A DNA stretch of 64,000 nucleotides from Vreelandella malpeensis (GCF_020622355.1 NZ_WHVL01000003.1:124001-188000); one strand, 5' to 3'. Positions 8,874 to 18,215 are shown, counted from the stretch's first letter. The notes: a model not told the origin generated them from the sequence alone. Numbers and translations are program-made.

Positions 8874-9770
8874 TCAGCGTATCGTCAGCATCAGCTTCCA
8901 CAGATAGTCGGCAGCGGGCGAGAGCCTTCTGCCGACGCGTCGTACCAGATTCCCCTGGCTGCTTTCGGCAAACGGGTGGCGAATGGGAATGGCGCGCAGC
9001 AGCCCCTCCTCGACCTCACCGCGCGCGGCCGCTGCGGTCATGAACGATACGCCGATACCGGCGCAGGCCAAACGGCGCGATATCGAGTGCAGGTTGCAGC
9101 GGTAAGCAGGCGTCGCTGGCAGGCCGCTGGCAGCAAAGAGCGCATTGACGAACTGCTGGGAGCCCGATACGTCGGGCAGAAAGATCAGCTTGTGCGTGAC
9201 CAGCTCATCCGGTGTCACCGAGCGCTTTTCAGCGAGCGGGTGCGAAGGCGCCACCAACGCACACAGCGGGCCGCGCTCGAACGAGTGAACGATCAGCCGT
9301 GGGTCCGAAATCGGGCCGTAGGTGATGGCCATGTCGACCTCGTCGTTGGCGACCATTTCGTGCGGCTCGCGGGGGTAGTAGATCCCCGTCTTGATGTCGA
9401 CGAGAACGTCGGGGTACTGCTCGGCAACGCGCTTCATCACGTAGGTAATGAAGCTATCGACGAAGCCGTCGCCGACCGAGACCACGACCTTTCCCGCCTG
9501 TAGATTGCGCAGTCGCGAGAGCGTATCACCGAGCTCCGCGTTGAGACGCCGCTGGGCCAGAAGCCCCTCGACCACTAGCTGCCCCGCTTCGGTCAAACGT
9601 ACGTGGCGACCGTGGCGTTCGAGCAGTGCCATGTTGAGCTCGCGCTCCAGGCTGCGCACCTGTCGGCTCACCACCGACGGGTTGACATGCAGATGCTCGG
9701 CGGCCGCACGAATGCCTCCGCAGCTGCCGATTTCGAGCAGATAGAGCGCGCGCTTGTCGAGTAGCGTCAT
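8874..9770 (-). CDS. LysR family transcriptional regulator
   Basis: A 298-residue LysR-type regulator. The N-terminal winged helix-turn-helix (about 3-62) includes GGIRAAAEHLHVNPSVVSRQ, and an effector-binding domain spans roughly 90-295. It faces away from larE across 137 bases and converges tail-to-tail with abgT. LysR proteins typically control the divergently transcribed neighbour, so the nickel-pincer cofactor operon larEBC is the first candidate target. The amidohydrolase-AbgT pair is second. Effector is unknown. The shared larE intergenic region contains a CATAAT -10-like sequence facing larE. Family certain, target inferred. Confidence 0.9.
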   Translation of the reverse strand: MTLLDKRALYLLEIGSCGGIRAAAEHLHVNPSVVSRQVRSLERELNMALLERHGRHVRLTEAGQLVVEGLLAQRRLNAELGDTLSRLRNLQAGKVVVSVGDGFVDSFITYVMKRVAEQYPDVLVDIKTGIYYPREPHEMVANDEVDMAITYGPISDPRLIVHSFERGPLCALVAPSHPLAEKRSVTPDELVTHKLIFLPDVSGSQQFVNALFAASGLPATPAYRCNLHSISRRLACAGIGVSFMTAAAARGEVEEGLLRAIPIRHPFAESSQGNLVRRVGRRLSPAADYLWKLMLTIR

Positions 9771-9907
9771 GGTCGTCGATCACCAGTAGGCAGTAGCATT
9801 CACAAAATGGCGGACGATCATAACGCTACCCGCTTCGCGCCGGGACGACTTTCTATTCCAATCGCAGTGCTGGCATAATCGCTGCCCCTTTGCCGAGGAG
9901 CGCGCCA

Positions 9908-10846
9908 ATGAACCGGGACACCGATGTCGAGCGAATAGCTGCCATTGCCATCGACGCCGCCCCGGCGCCGCCCCCTTCGCCAAGCGTGGCGCTCACGGCG
10001 GACGTTGCCGAAGGGCAAGCGCTGGAGCTCAAGCTCGACCATCTGCGCCAGACCCTGCGCGACATGGGCGATGTGGTGGTGGCGTTCTCTGGCGGCGTCG
10101 ATAGCACCTTTCTGCTCGCCGTGGCCCTGGAGACGCTGGGGCGCGAACGCGTGCTGGCCGTCATTGCCGATTCCGAATCCTACCCCTTCGAAGAGCTTGA
10201 TGCAGCGCGGGCGTTGGCCGAGCGTCTGAACGCCAGGCATCGCGTCATCGAAGTTTCCGAATTGGCCATTCCTGGCTACGCCGAGAACGATGCCAATCGC
10301 TGTTTCTACTGCAAATCGGGACTGTTCACGCATTTGGCGCCGGTCATGCGCGAGGCGGGCTTGAACAACATCGTGTTCGGTTTGATTGCCGACGACGATG
10401 GCGAGCACCGCCCTGGCACACTCGCCGCACGCCAGCACGGCGTACGCGGGCCGCTACACGAAGTCGGGCTCTACAAGGCCGAAATTCGAACACTCTCCCA
10501 GGCCATGGGCCTGCCCACCTGGAACAAGCCTTCGCTTGCTTGCCTCTCCTCGCGCATCGCCTACGGCGAAACCATTACGCTCGAAAAACTCGAACGCGTG
10601 GCCGAAGCCGAGCGCCGCGTGCGGGCGCTGGGGGTTGGGCAGGTGCGCGTACGCCACCACGGCGAGCTGGCACGTATCGAGCTCGACCCCGAGGAGATGG
10701 CGGTGGCGTTAGCACACCACCAGCGCCTGGTGGATGAGCTCACCGCCCTCGGCTTCGCCTGGGTGACCCTCGACCTTGCTGGCTATCGCAGCGGCAGTAT
10801 GAACCGCCTTCTCGCCCCCACCACTGGAGACGCGCCCAATGAGTGA
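9908..10846 (+). CDS. larE: ATP-dependent sacrificial sulfur transferase LarE
   Basis: A 312-residue PP-loop enzyme. LarE adenylylates the pyridinium dicarboxylate mononucleotide made by LarB and donates sulfur to form the dithio ligand of the nickel-pincer nucleotide. The PP-loop [11 protein letters not shown] lies at about residues 62-72. Cysteines that could carry sulfur occur in [10 protein letters not shown] and in SLACLSSR, the latter being the position of the sacrificial cysteine in the Lactiplantibacillus enzyme. An Ala/Pro-rich N-terminal extension of about 40 residues precedes the domain. ATG 9908 follows GAGGAG. The gene overlaps larB by 8 bases. It heads the larE-larB-larC operon and is divergent from a LysR gene. 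Confidence 0.92.
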   Translation: MNRDTDVERIAAIAIDAAPAPPPSPSVALTADVAEGQALELKLDHLRQTLRDMGDVVVAFSGGVDSTFLLAVALETLGRERVLAVIADSESYPFEELDAARALAERLNARHRVIEVSELAIPGYAENDANRCFYCKSGLFTHLAPVMREAGLNNIVFGLIADDDGEHRPGTLAARQHGVRGPLHEVGLYKAEIRTLSQAMGLPTWNKPSLACLSSRIAYGETITLEKLERVAEAERRVRALGVGQVRVRHHGELARIELDPEEMAVALAHHQRLVDELTALGFAWVTLDLAGYRSGSMNRLLAPTTGDAPNE

Positions 10847-11564
10847 ACGTCCACCGCTCGAGCCCATCGGCCATCTTGGGTTTGCCCAGGTCGACCACGC
10901 GCGCGAGGCGCGCAACGGTGTGCCCGAAGTGGTCTATGGCGAAGGCAAGAGCGCCGCTCAGATCGCCGCCATCGTGGCACGGCTGGTGGAACGCCACGCG
11001 CGCGCCCTGGTCACTCGCCTGAATGCCTCCAAGGCCGAAGAGGTCGCCCGCGAACAGCCGGGCGGCCACTACGATCCGCGTTCGCGGCTGATGTGGTGGG
11101 GCCGCGCGCCCGAAACGCTGAGAGGCACCGTGGCCGTGGTCTGTGCAGGCACCTCCGACCTGCCCGTGGCCGAGGAGGCCGCGCAAACGCTCGAATGGCT
11201 CGGCGCGCCTGTCGCCCGCTTGAGCGACGTCGGCGTGGCGGGCATTGATCGCTTGCTGGCACACCGCGAAGCGCTGGCACGCGCCGATGTGGTGATCGTC
11301 GTCGCCGGTATGGAGGGCGCGCTGCCCAGCGTGGTGACGGGCTTGGTGCGCAATCCGGTCATCGCAGTGCCAACGTCGATTGGCTATGGCGCGAGTTTGA
11401 ACGGCATTACCGCGTTACTGGGCATGCTATCGGGCTGCGCGACGGGCATGAGCGTGGTCAATATCGATAATGGTTTCGGTGCAGCGTGGCAGGCGGCGCG
11501 TATTCTAGCGCTGGTCGAGCGCGGCCCGGCCGAGCCCCCGGCCAGTTTCTCCCTCCCCACCTGA
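10839..11564 (+). CDS. larB: Pyridinium-3,5-biscarboxylic acid mononucleotide synthase LarB
   Basis: A 241-residue protein of the LarB/PurE-like family. LarB carboxylates and hydrolyses nicotinic acid adenine dinucleotide, the first step to the nickel-pincer nucleotide. The C-terminal half has the PurE-like core with [35 protein letters not shown] and a serine/glycine-rich [13 protein letters not shown] loop. The N-terminal part, [26 protein letters not shown], is also characteristic. Length matches the family. It overlaps larE by 8 bases and lies 12 bases before larC, so the three are co-transcribed. Assignment is secure. Confidence 0.93.
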   Translation: MSERPPLEPIGHLGFAQVDHAREARNGVPEVVYGEGKSAAQIAAIVARLVERHARALVTRLNASKAEEVAREQPGGHYDPRSRLMWWGRAPETLRGTVAVVCAGTSDLPVAEEAAQTLEWLGAPVARLSDVGVAGIDRLLAHREALARADVVIVVAGMEGALPSVVTGLVRNPVIAVPTSIGYGASLNGITALLGMLSGCATGMSVVNIDNGFGAAWQAARILALVERGPAEPPASFSLPT

Positions 11565-11576
11565 CTGGATACGCCC

Positions 11577-12875
11577 GTGACGCCGACGCTTCATATCGAC
11601 TGCACCTTTGGCATTGCTGGCGACATGCTGCTCGCCGCGCTGGTAGACCTCGGCGCCGACCTCGACGCCATTGCCGTTGAGCTGCGCAAACTGCCGCTGG
11701 ACGACTTCTCGCTCTCCACTCAGAACGTGATGCGCTGCGCCATTCGCGCGCGGTTGCTCAACATCACGCTAGCACACGCGCTGGAACCCGCTCCCGAGGG
11801 TTTGGCGCAGTACCACACAACGCATGAGCACTCGCACACGCATTCACACAGCCACTCACACGATCATTCACACGGCCATGATCATTGGCACCCGCAGCGC
11901 CCGGCAGGCGAGATACTCGCCATGCTCGCCGCGTCCCATCTCCCCCCCCGTGTGAAGCAGCGCGCCACGGCCATCTTTAGTGCCATCGCCGAGGCCGAAG
12001 GCCGCATCCACGATCTGCCGCCGCAGGCAGTCCATCTGCACGAAGTGGGGGCGATGGACTCGATCATCGATATCATCGGTGTCTGCCTGGCGCTGGAAGC
12101 GTTGGATATCGCTACCATCACGGCAACGCCCGTGCCGGTCGGCCATGGCGTCGTTAGTATGGCCCACGGCAACTTCCCCATCCCCGCGCCGGCCACCCTG
12201 GAGCTGCTCAAGGGCATACCGCTCTCCTCTTTCAGTGCTCAGGGCGAGCTGACGACCCCAACGGGCGCGGCGCTGCTCAAGGTGCTGGTCGAGCGCTTCA
12301 CGCCGGCGCCGCAGGGCACACCGCTGGCCATTGGGTACGGCGCGGGCAACCGTGAGTTCGCCCACCCTAACGTGTTGCGCGCAGTGCGCCTGGCCCCGCC
12401 AGAAGAGGAAGATGCCGCTCGCGAGCACATCGCCATCCTGGAGTGCCAGCTCGACGACACCACCGGCGAGCAGCTCGGCTTTGCGTTAGAAACGCTGTTG
12501 GCGGAAGGTGCGCTGGACGTTTTTCATACGCCGATCAGTATGAAAAAGTCGCGCCCTGGCGTGCTGGTCAGCGTGCTCGCGACTCCCGAACGCGCCGATG
12601 CGCTCGAGCACTGTTTGCTGAAGACGCTGCCTACCTTCGGTGTGCGCCGCTCTGCGGCAAGCCGCCGTATCCTCGTGCGCCACTTCGAAGAGGTGACCAC
12701 CGAGCTTGGCACCGCTAACGTCAAGCTCGGCTATCTGAATGGCCACCTCGTCCGCGTGAGCGCCGAATACGAAGACGTCGCGCGTCTAGCGCGTGCCCAT
12801 GGGCGCAGCATCGACCAGGTGCAACGCCTGGTTCTCAACGCCTGGGAACAGACCCGCTCCACCCGCCAGCCCTGA
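11577..12875 (+). CDS. larC: Nickel insertion protein LarC (single-frame)
   Basis: A 432-residue LarC, the CTP-dependent nickel-inserting cyclometallase that completes the nickel-pincer nucleotide. The N-terminal LarC1-like domain starts HIDCTFGIAGDMLLAALVDLG. A His-rich linker follows at about residues 80-106, with alternating His and Ser/Asp/Gly encoded near 11815-11892, a likely nickel-holding segment. The C-terminal LarC2-like domain contains LECQLDDTTGEQLGF and MKKSRPGVLVSVL. Lactobacilli make LarC2 through a programmed frameshift, but here both parts are one uninterrupted frame. The start is GTG 11577, 12 bases after larB. It is the last gene of the lar operon, followed by 234 bases leading to the acid-sugar operon. 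Confidence 0.93.
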   Translation: MTPTLHIDCTFGIAGDMLLAALVDLGADLDAIAVELRKLPLDDFSLSTQNVMRCAIRARLLNITLAHALEPAPEGLAQYHTTHEHSHTHSHSHSHDHSHGHDHWHPQRPAGEILAMLAASHLPPRVKQRATAIFSAIAEAEGRIHDLPPQAVHLHEVGAMDSIIDIIGVCLALEALDIATITATPVPVGHGVVSMAHGNFPIPAPATLELLKGIPLSSFSAQGELTTPTGAALLKVLVERFTPAPQGTPLAIGYGAGNREFAHPNVLRAVRLAPPEEEDAAREHIAILECQLDDTTGEQLGFALETLLAEGALDVFHTPISMKKSRPGVLVSVLATPERADALEHCLLKTLPTFGVRRSAASRRILVRHFEEVTTELGTANVKLGYLNGHLVRVSAEYEDVARLARAHGRSIDQVQRLVLNAWEQTRSTRQP

Positions 12876-13109
12876 TACATCGCCCTTTCGCACTGCTGGA
12901 TTGATCGCTTTGATCACTTCGGTAGTGCCTTCCCGTGCGCGCTTTTCGCTTTCCACGCTTGGCTTCGCTCATGAGCCGACGGTTAGATGCGGTGAGTCCA
13001 CGTTTTTTGCTCACTAGACGATGGTATAGCTTGCTAAATATGCTCGATTCGATCATTTTAGTGCGCATACTCATCAAACCGATCATTCACCGCCTTTCTG
13101 GAGGCTCGC
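12876..13109. promoter_or_regulatory. Intergenic control region of the acid-sugar operon
   Basis: This 234-base gap separates larC from the DHDPS-like gene. It holds a tandem 9-bp motif, GATCGCTTT (12903-12911) directly followed by GATCACTTC (12912-12920). The same tandem layout occurs before tctB/deoR at 23038-23055. Nearer the gene, CGATCATT occurs twice, at 13050-13057 and 13080-13087, 30 bp apart. TGGAGG just before ATG 13110 is the ribosome-binding site. I infer an operator region for the DeoR-type regulator encoded at 23128. No clear terminator for larC is visible, so read-through from lar is possible. Confidence 0.5.
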
Positions 13110-14003
13110 ATGAGCAATTTCGAATTCCGTGGCATCGTACCCGCACTGATCACCCCCCTGGACGAGCATGAAGAGATCGACGAGCAGGGGCTGCGCGAGC
13201 TCACGGAAACACTGATCAAGAAAGGCGTGCATGGCCTCTTCGCCCTGGGCACCAACGGTGAATTCTTCTCGCTGACCGATGACGAGAAAGTGCGCGTGGC
13301 GACCATCGTCAAGGACCAGGCCGCTGGCCGCGTACCCGTTTATGCCGGTACCGGCGGTTACACCACGCGCGGCGTCATCGAGCTCAACCGTCGCATGGAA
13401 GAAGTGGGCGTCGACGGGCTTTCAATCATCACCCCCTACTTCAACGGCGCCACCCAAGCCGAGCTGATTCTGCACTACCAGCGCATCGCCGAAGCCACGC
13501 CGCTGCCGATTCTGCTCTACACCATCCCGGCCAAGGCCGGCGTGACCCTGACCATCGACAGCGTCGCCAAGCTCTCCGAAATCCCCAACATCCGCGCGAT
13601 CAAGGACAGCGGCGGCGACTTCGACCGTCTGGTCCAGCTGATTCGCCTGCGTCGTGACGACTTCGCCGTGTTCACCGGCACCGACTCGATGATCCTGTGG
13701 ACGCTGATGGCCGGCGGCGACGGCGCCGTTGCGGCGACCACCAACGCCGTACCGGACGTGGTCATGACCATCTGGAACGCCTGGCAGGCCGGTGACATGG
13801 AGACCGCCCGCGAAGCCCAGGAGAAGCTGCGCCCGCTGCGCAACGCCTTCGCCCTCGGCACCATGCCGAGCGTGCTGAAGACCGCTGCCACCCTGCTCGG
13901 CATGCCCGCAGGTCCCGCGCGCTCGCCGGTGCAAGCGCTCACCCCCGAGGCCCTTGAGAAGCTCAAGCAGGTGCTGAAGGTCTACGACCGTGTCGAGCGC
14001 TGA
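13110..14003 (+). CDS. DHDPS/NAL-superfamily lyase of the acid-sugar operon
   Basis: A 297-residue class I aldolase-type enzyme of the dihydrodipicolinate synthase/N-acetylneuraminate lyase superfamily. The Schiff-base lysine is Lys165 in IRAIKDSGG and the proton-relay tyrosine is Tyr137 in LLYTIPAKAG. The ALGTNGEFFSL motif is at 45-55. The strand before Lys165 carries YTIPAKAG rather than the YNVPGRTG of true DapA, so it is probably a catabolic member acting on a 2-keto acid, not lysine biosynthesis. It opens a five-gene operon and overlaps the kinase gene by 14 bases. Its role alongside the kinase/PdxA2 pair is not obvious: it may process a 2-keto-3-deoxy intermediate or a second substrate. 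Confidence 0.85.
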   Translation: MSNFEFRGIVPALITPLDEHEEIDEQGLRELTETLIKKGVHGLFALGTNGEFFSLTDDEKVRVATIVKDQAAGRVPVYAGTGGYTTRGVIELNRRMEEVGVDGLSIITPYFNGATQAELILHYQRIAEATPLPILLYTIPAKAGVTLTIDSVAKLSEIPNIRAIKDSGGDFDRLVQLIRLRRDDFAVFTGTDSMILWTLMAGGDGAVAATTNAVPDVVMTIWNAWQAGDMETAREAQEKLRPLRNAFALGTMPSVLKTAATLLGMPAGPARSPVQALTPEALEKLKQVLKVYDRVER

Positions 14004-15246
14004 GTCGCGCACCGTTCAACTGCTGATCGTCGCCGATGACCTGACCGGCACGGCGGATTCCGCCGTGGGCTGTACCCAGGCGGGTCTTGCGACCGCCGTG
14101 GTGCTCGGCGCCCAGGCCACCGAGTGCGCCGAGGCGGTGGCGCTGGATCTTGATTCGCGCGGCGTCAGCGCCGCCGAGGCCGCCGAGCGACACCGCCAGG
14201 CGCTCGCTGCCTGGCAGGGGCGCTTTCGCTGTCTGTTCAAGAAGGTGGATTCGACCCTGCGTGGCAACGTCGCCGCCGAGATCGCAAGCCTGGTGCCGCT
14301 TGCCGGCATGGCGATCGTCGCCCCGGCCTACCCGGCCACCGGGCGCACCACTCGGGGCGGCCGCCAGTACCTCGACGGCGTGCCCGTCGAGCAGACCGAA
14401 GTGTGGACCAACGAAGGCATCCAAGGCCGAGCGAACCTGGTCGAGATGCTCGAAGGCGCGGAACTCGCCTGCGCCCGGCTCGATCTCGCCATGCTCAGAA
14501 ACGATGCGGACCTGACGGCAACGCTTGCCGGCCATCGCGATCGTGGCATCCAGGCGCTGGTGTGCGACGCCGAAGATGAGGCAGATCTGGCGCGGCTGGC
14601 CGCCCGGAGCGCCGCTCTGTCAGGCGTCTTCTGGGTCGGGTCGGCGGGGCTCGGCAACCACCTGCCAAAAGCGCTCGGCCTCATTGGCCAAGGCGAGCGC
14701 CTGCGGTCTTTGATCGGCACACCCCATACCCTGATCGTCATCGGCAGCATGAGCGGCGTTTCCCACCGTCAGGCCGACCGCCTGCTGGAGAGTCCGCAAG
14801 CGCCGACGCTGATCGAGATCGATGCCAGCGCGCTGCGGGCGAGTGGCGACCTTCGCGAAATCGAGGCGTGCCTCGACGACGCCCTCGCCCGGCGCCAGAA
14901 CGTGATGGTACGCCTTCGCCAGGGCACAGATCGTAATGCCGCCGAGGGACCCTTGCTTGGTCAGGCGCTGGCCGCGCTTCTGGCGCCGCGCCTTGGCCGC
15001 GTCGAGCGGCTGATCGCCACCGGCGGCGCCACCGCCCGGGCGATTCTGGTTGAGGCCGGTATTGCCCGCCTTGCGCTCGTCGACGCCCCGGATACCGGCA
15101 TGGCGCGGCTGCTCGCCGCCACGCCCGCCGGGCCGCTCGAGGTGATCACCAAGGCTGGCGGATTCGGCGACGAGCACGCCTTTCAGCGGGTCTGGCAGGG
15201 CCAGCCCGACCCCAGTGATTCTTCTATCCATAAGGAATGTTCATGA
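13990..15246 (+). CDS. dtnK: DUF1537 four-carbon acid sugar kinase (DtnK-like)
   Basis: A 418-residue member of the four-carbon acid sugar kinase family (formerly DUF1537), which phosphorylates the terminal hydroxyl of threonate-, erythronate- or oxo-tetronate-type acids. The N-terminal substrate domain opens LLIVADDLTGTADSAVG and includes KKVDSTLRGN. The C-terminal ATP domain has ATGGATARAIL and TKAGGFGDEHAF. The start is GTG 13990 inside the end of the preceding gene. The stop overlaps the pdxA2 start in an ATGA junction. Direct coupling to a PdxA2-type dehydrogenase is the known arrangement of D-threonate/D-erythronate catabolism, giving dihydroxyacetone phosphate. The symbol rests on that context, and the true stereochemistry of the substrate is not determined. 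Confidence 0.82.
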   Translation: MSSAESRTVQLLIVADDLTGTADSAVGCTQAGLATAVVLGAQATECAEAVALDLDSRGVSAAEAAERHRQALAAWQGRFRCLFKKVDSTLRGNVAAEIASLVPLAGMAIVAPAYPATGRTTRGGRQYLDGVPVEQTEVWTNEGIQGRANLVEMLEGAELACARLDLAMLRNDADLTATLAGHRDRGIQALVCDAEDEADLARLAARSAALSGVFWVGSAGLGNHLPKALGLIGQGERLRSLIGTPHTLIVIGSMSGVSHRQADRLLESPQAPTLIEIDASALRASGDLREIEACLDDALARRQNVMVRLRQGTDRNAAEGPLLGQALAALLAPRLGRVERLIATGGATARAILVEAGIARLALVDAPDTGMARLLAATPAGPLEVITKAGGFGDEHAFQRVWQGQPDPSDSSIHKECS

Positions 15247-16250
15247 GCGACCGTCCCGTTATCGGTATTACCATGGGCGATGCCGCCGGCATCGGCCCTG
15301 AAGTCATCGTGCGGGCCCTGGCCCACGACGACGTCCACGATGTCTGCCGCCCGCTGGTCATCGGCGATGCGGGGCGCCTCAAGAAGGCCATGGACGTGGT
15401 CGGCTCGACGCTTTCGCTGCATGTGGTCGATACCCCCACCCAGGCACGTTTTCAGCGCGGCGTGATCGAGTGCATCGACCTGGGGCTGATTCCCGACGAC
15501 CTGCCTTGGGGCAAGGTCTCGAGCGTGGCGGGCGATGCCGCCTACCGCTACATCGCCAGGACCGTGGAGCTGATCGAAGCCGGCGAGCTCGACGCCATTT
15601 GCACCGCGCCGTTGAATAAGGAGGCGCTGCATGCCGGCGGTCACGTGTTCCCCGGCCATACGGAGCTTCTGGCGCATCTGACCGGCACCGAGGAAGTCTC
15701 GATGATGCTGGTGACCCCCAAGATGAAGGTCATCCACGTCACTACCCATGTGGGCATCATCGACGCCATCGCGCGGATCAACCCGGGGCTGGTGACGCGC
15801 ACCATCGAGCGCGCCCACGAGACACTGGCCCGGGCCGGCAACCACCACCCGCGCATCGCGGTGTGCGGCATCAACCCCCACGCCGGCGAGAACGGCCTGT
15901 TCGGCTACGGCGAAGAGGAAGAGAAGATCGTTCCCGCCATCGAGGCGCTGCGCGCCCGGGGCTGGGACGTCGAAGGGCCGCTACCGGCGGATACCCTGTT
16001 CTTCCGCGCCGGCCGAGGCGATTTCGACTGCGTCGTCGCCATGTACCACGACCAGGGCCACGGCCCGGTCAAGGTGATGGGCCTGGAAGCCGGCGTCAAC
16101 GTCACCGTGGGACTTCCGGTGGTGCGTACCTCGGTGGATCACGGCACCGCCTTCGACATCGCCGGCAAGGGCATCGCCGACGAGCGCAGCCTGATCGAGG
16201 CGTTGAGCCAAGCGGTTGAACTCGCCAGCCGGCGCACCGAGGCGGCCTGA
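15243..16250 (+). CDS. pdxA2: PdxA2-type 4-phospho-threonate/erythronate dehydrogenase
   Basis: A 335-residue PdxA-family dehydrogenase. PdxA2 paralogues oxidise 4-phospho-D-threonate or erythronate at C3 with NAD, and spontaneous decarboxylation yields dihydroxyacetone phosphate. The N-terminus GITMGDAAGIGPEV and the metal-binding histidines in FPGHTELLAHLTG, GINPHAGENG and YHDQGHGPVK are present. I chose the start ATGAGC at 15243, with AAGGA upstream, because it makes an ATGA overlap with dtnK. An in-frame ATG at 15237 is the alternative. The absence of other pyridoxine genes and the position after a DUF1537 kinase favour acid-sugar catabolism over vitamin B6 synthesis. Confidence 0.87.
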   Translation: MSDRPVIGITMGDAAGIGPEVIVRALAHDDVHDVCRPLVIGDAGRLKKAMDVVGSTLSLHVVDTPTQARFQRGVIECIDLGLIPDDLPWGKVSSVAGDAAYRYIARTVELIEAGELDAICTAPLNKEALHAGGHVFPGHTELLAHLTGTEEVSMMLVTPKMKVIHVTTHVGIIDAIARINPGLVTRTIERAHETLARAGNHHPRIAVCGINPHAGENGLFGYGEEEEKIVPAIEALRARGWDVEGPLPADTLFFRAGRGDFDCVVAMYHDQGHGPVKVMGLEAGVNVTVGLPVVRTSVDHGTAFDIAGKGIADERSLIEALSQAVELASRRTEAA

Positions 16251-16342
16251 GGCCGACCCGTCACGTCGCGACGTTTTTATCTCGTATCGGCGGGCAGGTA
16301 CTGCCAGGCGCCTGTCCGCCGCCGTTACATAAGGAGAGCATC

Positions 16343-17239
16343 ATGGAACGCATCGGTTTTATCGGACTTGGCTTGATGGGCGGCTACATGGCCTCCAACA
16401 TCCTCGCCGCGGGCTACCCGCTCAAGGCCTTCGATCCCAAGGCCGCAGCGGTCGAAGCGCTCATCGCCAAAGGTGCCAAGGGCGGTGAGAACGCCGCGGA
16501 ACTGGGTCGTGACTGCAGCATCGTGTTTCTCTGCGTGCCCACCTCCGAGCACGTCGAGCAGGTGATCGACGGCGACAACGGCCTGCGCGCCGGCGCCAAG
16601 GCGGCAGGCAACGCGCTGATCATCGTCGACTGCTCCACGTCCCAGCCCACCGTGACCCGGCGCCTGGCAGAGTCGCTTGCCGACGATGGCATCACGCTGG
16701 TCGACGCGGCCCTCGGCGGCACCCCGACCCAAGCCGAATCCGGCCAACTGCAGGCCATCGTCGGCAGCAGCGACGAGACGCTCGCGCGCCTGCGCCCGGT
16801 GCTCGAGGCCTGGGCGGGCAAGATTCTGCACTGCGGCGGTGTCGGCACCGGCCACACCATGAAGCTCTTGAACCAGTTTCTGGCCATGAGCTACGGCGCG
16901 GTGTTCTCCGAGGCGCTGACCATTGGTGCCAAGGCCGGCATCTCGCCCCAGGTGTTCGACAGCGTCATTCGCGGCTCGCGCATGGACAGCGGCTTCTACC
17001 AGACTTTCTTCCAGTACGTGCTCGAGCGCGACCGCAACGCCCACCGCTTCACTCTGGCCAACGCCGGCAAGGACATCCGCTACGTGGCGGCGCTGGCCGA
17101 CGCCCTGGACGTGAAGGCCGATGTCGCCCACGCGGTGAGCGATCTTTACGCCAGTGCCCTGGCCCAGGGCGACGGCGACAAGTTCGTGCCGGAGCTTTCC
17201 GATATCGTCGCCAGCCGCCATCAGCTCAGCCTGTTTTAA
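16343..17239 (+). CDS. NAD-binding 3-hydroxyisobutyrate-type dehydrogenase
   Basis: A 298-residue beta-hydroxyacid dehydrogenase. The Rossmann motif GFIGLGLMGG stands at the N-terminus, the substrate motif VDAALGGTPTQAESGQL replaces the usual DAPVSGG form, and the catalytic lysine is in TGHTMKLLNQ. Relatives oxidise L-threonate, 3-hydroxyisobutyrate or tartronate semialdehyde. An AAGGAG precedes the ATG. It lies 92 bases after pdxA2 in the same orientation and 9 bases before the next dehydrogenase. In this operon it may oxidise another stereoisomer of the four-carbon acid, like L-threonate dehydrogenase LtnD, but I see no residue that fixes the substrate. Confidence 0.84.
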   Translation: MERIGFIGLGLMGGYMASNILAAGYPLKAFDPKAAAVEALIAKGAKGGENAAELGRDCSIVFLCVPTSEHVEQVIDGDNGLRAGAKAAGNALIIVDCSTSQPTVTRRLAESLADDGITLVDAALGGTPTQAESGQLQAIVGSSDETLARLRPVLEAWAGKILHCGGVGTGHTMKLLNQFLAMSYGAVFSEALTIGAKAGISPQVFDSVIRGSRMDSGFYQTFFQYVLERDRNAHRFTLANAGKDIRYVAALADALDVKADVAHAVSDLYASALAQGDGDKFVPELSDIVASRHQLSLF

Positions 17240-17248
17240 GGAGTTCGC

Positions 17249-18193
17249 GTGAAGATCGTCTGTACTTCCCCGTCCTTCGCCAAGTACTCCCGCACGCCTT
17301 TCGATCTAATCGAGGCGGCGGGCGCCACCGTCGAGAGCCTGCCGGCGGACATCAGCGAGGCGGACTTCATCGCCCGCGCTGCCGATGCCGACGCCGCCAT
17401 CGTCGCCTTCAACCCCATGACCGAGGCCGTGTTCAGCGCCCTGCCCAACCTCAAGGTGGTGACCAAGCACGGTGTCGGCGTCGACAACATCGATCTTGCT
17501 GCCGCCGAGCGCCACGGCGTTCGCGTGACCAACGTACCGGCCGCCAACCGACACGCCGTTGCCGACTTCACCTTCGCCCTGCTGCTCTCGCTCGCCCGCG
17601 ACCTGCCGCGCGTCGATGCGGCTACCCGCGCCGGTGAGTGGCCGCGCTGCTTCGGTCGCGACGTTCACAGCATGACGCTGGGCATCGTCGGCATCGGCAG
17701 CATCGGCCAGGCAGTCGCCAAGCGCGCTGCGGGCTTCGAGATGCGCGTGATCGCTTATGATCCCTTCGCCAAACCCGAGGCGGTGGCGGCTCTCGGCGTG
17801 GAGCTGGTCGATCTCGAGACCCTGTGCCGGGAAGCGGACTTCGTCACCCTGCACGTTGGGCTCTCCGAGCAGACCCACCACCTGATCAACGCCGAGCGGC
17901 TGGCGATGATGAAACCGACGGCCATGCTGATCAACGCCGCTCGCGGTGGCATCGTCGATGAAAGCGCTCTGTTCGACGCGCTTGACGCCAAACGCCTGGC
18001 CGGTGCGGCCATCGATGCCTTCGAACAGGAGCCGCTGACCGAAAGCCCGCTCTACGCCCTGGACAACGTCATCGTCAGCGCCCATATCGCAGGCTACACC
18101 GAGAACGCGCTTACCACGCTCAGCACCACCTGCGTTGAAGACGTTCTCGCCGTTTTACGCGGCGATACTCCCAAGCATCCGGTCAAGGCCTAG
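17249..18193 (+). CDS. D-2-hydroxyacid dehydrogenase (phosphoglycerate dehydrogenase-like)
   Basis: A 314-residue D-isomer-specific 2-hydroxyacid dehydrogenase. It shows KHGVGVDNIDL, the NAD-binding GIVGIGSIGQAVAK, and the catalytic Arg in NAARGGIVDE, Glu in DAFEQEPL and His in SAHIAGYT. A GTG start at 17249 follows AAGGAG, nine bases after the preceding dehydrogenase. Members interconvert 2-keto and 2-hydroxy acids with NAD(P)H in the cytoplasm. As last gene of the operon it could reduce or oxidise a C2 position of the same acid that the LarA homologue is predicted to epimerise. The stop codon TAG is itself part of a GGCCTA tandem repeat. Confidence 0.87.
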   Translation: MKIVCTSPSFAKYSRTPFDLIEAAGATVESLPADISEADFIARAADADAAIVAFNPMTEAVFSALPNLKVVTKHGVGVDNIDLAAAERHGVRVTNVPAANRHAVADFTFALLLSLARDLPRVDAATRAGEWPRCFGRDVHSMTLGIVGIGSIGQAVAKRAAGFEMRVIAYDPFAKPEAVAALGVELVDLETLCREADFVTLHVGLSEQTHHLINAERLAMMKPTAMLINAARGGIVDESALFDALDAKRLAGAAIDAFEQEPLTESPLYALDNVIVSAHIAGYTENALTTLSTTCVEDVLAVLRGDTPKHPVKA

Positions 18194-18215
18194 GCCTAGG
18201 CCTAGGCCTAGGCCT
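18187..18215. repeat. Tandem GGCCTA hexamer repeat over a stop codon
   Basis: Four perfect GGCCTA units (18187-18210) plus a fifth partial GGCCT begin inside the last sense codons of the 2-hydroxyacid dehydrogenase gene. The first unit supplies its TAG stop. The units create overlapping CCTAGG palindromes, although CTAG is usually scarce in such genomes. Gain or loss of whole hexamers would not change the protein. The array looks like a slippage product. Confidence 0.9.

Noticed and set aside
11577-12875. Programmed frameshift in larC as in lactobacilli
   Set aside because: Both LarC parts are in one continuous frame, so no recoding is needed.
16263-16278. ACGTCGCGACGT palindrome followed by T's after pdxA2
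   Set aside because: Folding leaves too short a stem after allowing a loop. The downstream dehydrogenase is in the same operon, so I do not call a terminator.
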